Shown one piece after another: positions 60,633 through 64,000 of a DNA stretch of 64,000 bases. A program made the position numbers and the translations under genes. The first letter of the stretch is position 1; every line of letters begins with the position of its first letter. The DNA is from Phenylobacterium glaciei. GTDB taxonomy: Bacteria > Pseudomonadota > Alphaproteobacteria > Caulobacterales > Caulobacteraceae. The DNA lies in contig NZ_JAGSGD010000001.1 in NCBI RefSeq assembly GCF_016772415.1, forward strand, positions 558,001 to 622,000, read 5' to 3'. Below the pieces are notes generated by a model. It was not told the DNA's origin and ran no database searches. It worked only from the letters and a program-made list of their open reading frames with translations.

Positions 60633-61718
60633 TCAGGCGCCGGTGGCGGCGTGATCGCCGCGAGACGCCGCGGGGCCGTCGCCGACCAGGGCGATCTGGG
60701 TGTGGGTGATGGCGACGCGGGTCCCGGGGTGGGCGGGACCCGTCTCAACCGTGGCGTCAAGCTGCCGGGCGAGGGCCTGGACGATGCTGGTCCCCAGGCC
60801 GGTGCGGATCTGGCTGGGGTTGGCCGGCAGGCCGACCCCGTTGTCGGTGACGCTGAGGCTCCAGTTGGGGCCGCGCACCTGGCAGTCGACCACGATCCTG
60901 CCCCGGCGGCCCTCCGGGAAGGCGTACTTGAGAGCGTTGATCACCAGCTCGGTGACGATGAGGCCGAGGCTGACGGAGACCCGCGCCGAGACCAGGCCGC
61001 CATCACCCGTGACGATCAGCGAGATCTGGTCGGTGTCGGCGATCATCGAGGCGGCGATGCTGTCGCAGAGGCTGACGAAATAGGTCTGGAGCTGCACGTC
61101 CTGGTCGGTGGACTCGCTGAGCTGGCGTTCCAGGGCAGCCACCGACATGACCCGGTTGTGGGCGTCCTTCAGGTGGCCGCGGGTCTCCTCCGACTGCGTC
61201 TTGCGGGCGTTCTGTAAGAGGACGCTGGCGATGATCTGCAGGCTGTTGGCGACCCGGTGGCGGACCTCGGCCAGCAGCACCAGGTTCTGCGCCAGGGCGT
61301 CATCCTTCAGCTTCTGGTCGGCGCGCGCCTCGGTGACGTCGATCACCGACATCAGCAGGCGCTGGTTCTCCAGGTCCAGATAGACCAGCCGCTGGGCGTG
61401 GAGGATCAGGTTGCGCGGCGGCCGGCCGGGCCGGTGGAGATCCAGTTCGTAGGCCTCGATCCGCGCCGCGCCCGAGGCGGTGGCGTCCAGCAGGGACCTG
61501 ATGCGGGGAACGTCCCACTCGCCGGCGCCGAGGCCCGACAGGGGACCGCCGACGGCTGCGCCCGCGTCGATCTCGAAGACCTCGCTGAACGACTGGCTGG
61601 CGGCGACGATGTTGAGATCGCCATCCAGCAGCAGCAGCGGGCCGGGCGAGGCGGCCACGATGGCCAGGGTGAGGCTGAGCGCGGCTTCTTCGGAATAGTG
61701 CGGGGGTTGGGCCGCCAT
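60633..61718 (-). CDS. Sensor histidine kinase, HisKA_2/HWE-like
   Basis: The 361-residue cytoplasmic protein has an N-terminal PAS domain (residues 20-135; LLLLDGDLNIVAASQSF), the HisKA_2 phosphorylation box EVRHRVANSLQIIASVL, and an ATPase domain with ELVINALKYAFPEGRRG, VTDNGVGLP and GLGTSIVQALARQL. There are no membrane segments, so the signal is cytoplasmic or binds PAS. Kinases of this type in Alphaproteobacteria often feed the PhyR general stress pathway. It should act with the receiver protein encoded downstream, which oddly lacks the Asp. Confidence 0.88.
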   Translation of the reverse strand: MAAQPPHYSEEAALSLTLAIVAASPGPLLLLDGDLNIVAASQSFSEVFEIDAGAAVGGPLSGLGAGEWDVPRIRSLLDATASGAARIEAYELDLHRPGRPPRNLILHAQRLVYLDLENQRLLMSVIDVTEARADQKLKDDALAQNLVLLAEVRHRVANSLQIIASVLLQNARKTQSEETRGHLKDAHNRVMSVAALERQLSESTDQDVQLQTYFVSLCDSIAASMIADTDQISLIVTGDGGLVSARVSVSLGLIVTELVINALKYAFPEGRRGRIVVDCQVRGPNWSLSVTDNGVGLPANPSQIRTGLGTSIVQALARQLDATVETGPAHPGTRVAITHTQIALVGDGPAASRGDHAATGA

Positions 61719-61863
61719 GGGGCGCCCTTCAAAACAACTGGAGACTCGCGAGGCGCAAGCCTTACCCAGACAGATTATCGCGGAGGTCTTCGCCCGAGAT
61801 CGGGCGGATTATGTCTGATGTAACACGCAATACTGCACTGCGTTGCATAGCGTCGCGGCGGGG

Positions 61864-62283
61864 CTAGCCCTCGAAGTCGAACATCACGTCGTCGGGGTTG
61901 GGGCGGACGCCGCCGGCGCTGGCGTAGAGGGCCATGGCGGGCGTGTTGGAGGCGTTGGTGAAGACAAACATCTCGTCCCAGCGGCCCTTGCGCCCGAGGT
62001 CGGAGAGGGCGCCCAGCATGGCTTTGGCGATCCCCCGCCGCTGGAAGGCCTCGTCGACGTCGACGGCGTAGATGAAGAAGCTGGTCTTCTCGAAGCGGCG
62101 CAGGACGTGGCCATAGACGAAGCCGACCGGGACCTGATCCTCCAGGGCGACGACGCTCACCAGGTCGGTGTCGGCCAGGTGGCGGGTGGCCGCTTGCTGG
62201 GTCAGCGGGCCTTCCTCGGCCAGGTGGTCGACGGCGGCCATGAGCAGGGCCTCGTCGCCCGCCTTCAGGACGCGGATCTCCAT
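61864..62283 (-). CDS. GNAT family N-acetyltransferase
   Basis: The 139-residue protein has the GNAT core: DLVSVVALEDQVPVGFVYGHV, then AVDVDEAFQRRGIAKAMLGAL with the acetyl-CoA loop (QRRGIA), and ending ALYASAGGVRPNPDDV. The substrate could be a small amine or a protein N-terminus. The ATG overlaps the stop of the preceding gene (TGATG), so translation is coupled to that of the small secreted protein. Confidence 0.87.
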   Translation of the reverse strand: MEIRVLKAGDEALLMAAVDHLAEEGPLTQQAATRHLADTDLVSVVALEDQVPVGFVYGHVLRRFEKTSFFIYAVDVDEAFQRRGIAKAMLGALSDLGRKGRWDEMFVFTNASNTPAMALYASAGGVRPNPDDVMFDFEG

Positions 62284-62597
62284 CAGCGGAACGCGAAGCT
62301 GAGCTTGGCGCCGAGGAAGCGGCCCTGGCTGTCGAAGCCGTGGGCCGAGCCGATGGCCTCGTCGGCACGGGGCTGCAGGCCGCAGAGGAAGCCCAGGGAG
62401 GCCGTGGCTGTCCGTGCGAAGCTGTGGTCCACCGACGTCTTGGCGATGCCCGCCTGTCGCAGGGCGTGGGCCTGTGCGACCTCCGGGGCGATGGAGACGC
62501 GGGGGGCTGAGAACACCGCCGAGGTCAGGCTGGTCTGGGCCTGGGCGGCGCCGGCGAGACTGGCGAGGGCGGCGGCGGTGAGCAGCAGGCGGGTCAT
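62283..62597 (-). CDS. Hypothetical secreted protein, 104 aa
   Basis: The protein has a signal peptide ending AQAQ and about 80 further residues with one Cys in FLCGLQPRAD; the last part, FDSQGRFLGAKLSFAF, looks like a barrel strand ending in Phe-Arg. I recognise no family. Its stop overlaps the start of the GNAT gene (TGATG). Confidence 0.6.
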   Translation of the reverse strand: MTRLLLTAAALASLAGAAQAQTSLTSAVFSAPRVSIAPEVAQAHALRQAGIAKTSVDHSFARTATASLGFLCGLQPRADEAIGSAHGFDSQGRFLGAKLSFAFR

Positions 62598-62676
62598 GGC
62601 GGGCTCCTTGGGCGGCTATCAGATCAGTTCGCGCGGCGGCTGGCGAGGTTACGTGCCGCTGAGCTAAAGAGACGCC

Positions 62677-63345
62677 ATGATCCCCTGGGAACACCTGGAC
62701 ACCGCGAGCGTCCCCGACGACGGCGGCGAACTGCGGCTGATGCGGCGGGGCGCCGAGTACTCGATCATGTCCGGCGCCATCGAGCTGATGAACAGCCGGC
62801 TGAGCGGATCGGAGGCGGCCCTGGCCACCCTGGCCATCGCCCGCGTGGGAGCCGCCGCCCGCGTGCTGATCGGCGGCTATGGCATGGGCTTCACCCTGAG
62901 GGCGGCGCTCGCGGCCCTGGGGCCCAAGGCCAAGGTCGTGGTGGGGGAACTGGTCCCGCAGGTGGTGGACTGGGCCCGGGGGCCGATGGCGCACCTGTCG
63001 GCCGGCTGCCTGGAGGACCCACGGGTCAGTGTGGCGCTGGGCGACGTGGGGCTGGCGATCCGCGCCGGGGCCAAGGCCTATGACGCCATCCTGCTGGACG
63101 TGGACAATGGGCCCGAGGGGCTGAGCCGCAAGGGCAATGACGCGCTGTACGACCGCCAGGGGCTGGCGGCGGCGCGCGCGGCCCTGAGCAAGGGCGGCGT
63201 GCTGGCGGTGTGGTCCTCCGCGGCCAGCGAGGCCTTCACCCGGCGGCTGAAACAGGCGGGGTTCGCCGTGGAGGTGGTCGGCGTCCGCGCCGGCGGCGGC
63301 AAGCGCGGCGCGCGGCACGTGATCTGGCTGGCGGTGAATCCGTAA
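62677..63345 (+). CDS. Spermidine synthase-like methyltransferase-fold protein
   Basis: The 222-residue protein has the layout of small spermidine-synthase-like proteins: SIMSGAIELMNSRLSGSE at the start, ARVLIGGYGMGFTLRAAL as the nucleotide-binding loop, VVVGELVPQVVDWARG, and YDAILLDVDNGPEG with the Asp residues used by aminopropyltransferases. It lacks the larger N-terminal beta domain of true SpeE. It could transfer aminopropyl groups or methyl groups. With aguAB in the same window a polyamine role is tempting but unproven. Confidence 0.72.
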   Translation: MIPWEHLDTASVPDDGGELRLMRRGAEYSIMSGAIELMNSRLSGSEAALATLAIARVGAAARVLIGGYGMGFTLRAALAALGPKAKVVVGELVPQVVDWARGPMAHLSAGCLEDPRVSVALGDVGLAIRAGAKAYDAILLDVDNGPEGLSRKGNDALYDRQGLAAARAALSKGGVLAVWSSAASEAFTRRLKQAGFAVEVVGVRAGGGKRGARHVIWLAVNP

Positions 63346-63416
63346 CTCCGCTCATCCCGGCGGGAGACCCTTGGGAGCAGGGCCGGACGAGGGGTCGATA
63401 GGCCTATCCAATTCAG

Positions 63417-63548
63417 GATCGTCATCCCCGGGCTTGTCCCGGGGACCCATGATCTCCGACTCGCCGCAGGGCGCACGGCGTTGTCGCGGTTTCTTGCGGC
63501 GCCACGGAGATCATGGGTGGCCGGGACAAGCCCGGCCATGACGATCAA
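63417..63548. repeat. Family C palindromic repeat, copy 2
   Basis: The same long inverted arms as at 60037-60165, with a different central 40 bases. It occupies the left part of the 419-base gap before the UrcA gene. The right part (63549-63764) is AT-richer and should hold the UrcA promoter, but I see no clear consensus element. Confidence 0.85.
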
Positions 63549-63764
63549 TTGAGAGTTCAGTGTGACCCCATCCGGCCGGGCCGCCGGAACATTACACGCT
63601 CGTTAAGTACTGTTACTCGCGTGTCATGTATGTAGGTTTGGTAATTCCCTTAAATCTCTGTCATTACCTGGTATTCACAAGACTTACGAAGTCGACCCTC
63701 GTATCTCGAAGTCATCGGCGGCGCAACGCAGCCACACACATTCGAGACCTAGAGGGACCCCACC

Positions 63765-64000
63765 ATGTTCAAGCTGACCCAGACCGTTTCCGGCATCGCT
63801 TCCCTGGCCCTGGCCGCCATTCCGATGCTGGCCCTGACCACCGCCGCCCACGCCGCCCCGATGGCCGTGAGCGTCGGCGACCTCTCCACCGCCGCTGGGG
63901 TCGCCGCCTTCGAACAACGCATCGACAAGGTCGCCACCAATGTCTGCCACGACCTCACCCAGGGCGTCGGCGCCCGGATGGTGAAGACCGACGGCTGCCG
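63765..64000 (+). CDS. UrcA family protein, partial at 3' end
   Basis: The frame is open to the right edge of the window with at least 78 residues. A signal peptide (MFKLTQTVSGIASLALAAIP...HAAP) precedes VSVGDLSTAAGVAAFEQRIDKVATNVCHDL, the UrcA family pattern of a small secreted protein with conserved Cys residues and a heme-free, helical fold of unknown function. AGAGGGA lies 9 bases before the ATG. UrcA proteins are frequent in Caulobacterales and Sphingomonadales. Confidence 0.85.
   Translation, partial: MFKLTQTVSGIASLALAAIPMLALTTAAHAAPMAVSVGDLSTAAGVAAFEQRIDKVATNVCHDLTQGVGARMVKTDGC

Noticed and set aside
63591..63610. GGAAC followed by CGTT, like an EcfG stress promoter, upstream of the UrcA gene.
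   Set aside because: The spacing is 10 bases rather than 16-17, so it does not fit the consensus.

Overview
The window looks like a chromosomal segment of a high-GC alphaproteobacterium of the Caulobacterales, most likely Caulobacteraceae (a Caulobacter or Phenylobacterium relative). The inference rests on family content and signals rather than a marker gene: a SapC homologue, UrcA protein, HisZ-type histidine operon, Oar-like TonB receptor, DUF2946/PCuAC copper genes, a perfect CtrA box (TTAA-N7-TTAAC) and GANTC site upstream of nrdA, a GGAAC-N16-CGTT (EcfG/SigT-type) promoter, and three dispersed families of GC-rich palindromic repeats. Genes are densely packed, with many ATGA or GTGA overlaps and opposed gene pairs that overlap at their stops. 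I saw no rRNA, tRNA, CRISPR array, prophage or IS element.

Layout. 1-7.6 kb: partial membrane glycosyltransferase, large TonB receptor, aguAB (agmatine to putrescine), PAP2-type acid phosphatase lipoprotein. 7.6-12.7 kb: hotdog/MaoC hydratase, SapC, small hotdog protein, DsbD/ScsB disulfide reductase, small secreted protein. 12.8-16.0 kb: pgi and two overlapping SDR genes, the second with the YX6K active site of FabL-type enoyl-ACP reductases. 16.1-19.9 kb: histidine leader peptide, alternative hairpins, second small ORF, then hisS-hisZ-hisG. 20.2-25.4 kb: M13 peptidase, acyl-CoA synthetase with a palindromic operator, and a three-gene copper-related secreted-protein operon. 25.4-34.7 kb: CPA2 antiporter, OmpA, PutA, SLC13 permease, and a TMEM165/GDT1 transporter under a yybP-ykoY Mn riboswitch. 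35-40.4 kb: nrdA and nrdB, each preceded by paired NrdR-like boxes, separated by two tandem outer-membrane-protein paralogues. 40.4-49.1 kb: methyltransferase, HtpX, GGDEF-EAL protein, dicarboxylate symporter, AMP nucleosidase, OXLD protein, tyrosine phosphatase, aminotransferase. 49.1-53.6 kb: DUF559 nuclease gene ending inside a repeat that is duplicated nearby, an autotransporter, and DAHP synthase behind a Trp-Tyr-Phe leader peptide and terminator. 53.6-64 kb: phosphotransferase, SDR, a low-GC patch with a lipoprotein and a DUF3883 nuclease-like protein, alpha/beta hydrolase, orphan BrnA antitoxin, VOC protein, a receiver lacking its phospho-acceptor Asp beside a HisKA_2 kinase, GNAT, spermidine-synthase-like protein, and a partial UrcA gene.

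The most interesting signals are regulatory. Two amino-acid attenuators occur in one window, one for histidine (hisS-hisZ-hisG) and one for aromatics (DAHP synthase). Both leader ORFs lack a Shine-Dalgarno sequence and sit only a few bases from a plausible promoter, which suggests leaderless translation. The nrdAB region appears to combine cell-cycle control (CtrA, CcrM/GcrA) with NrdR control. All functional calls come from reading motifs by eye; no database search was run.
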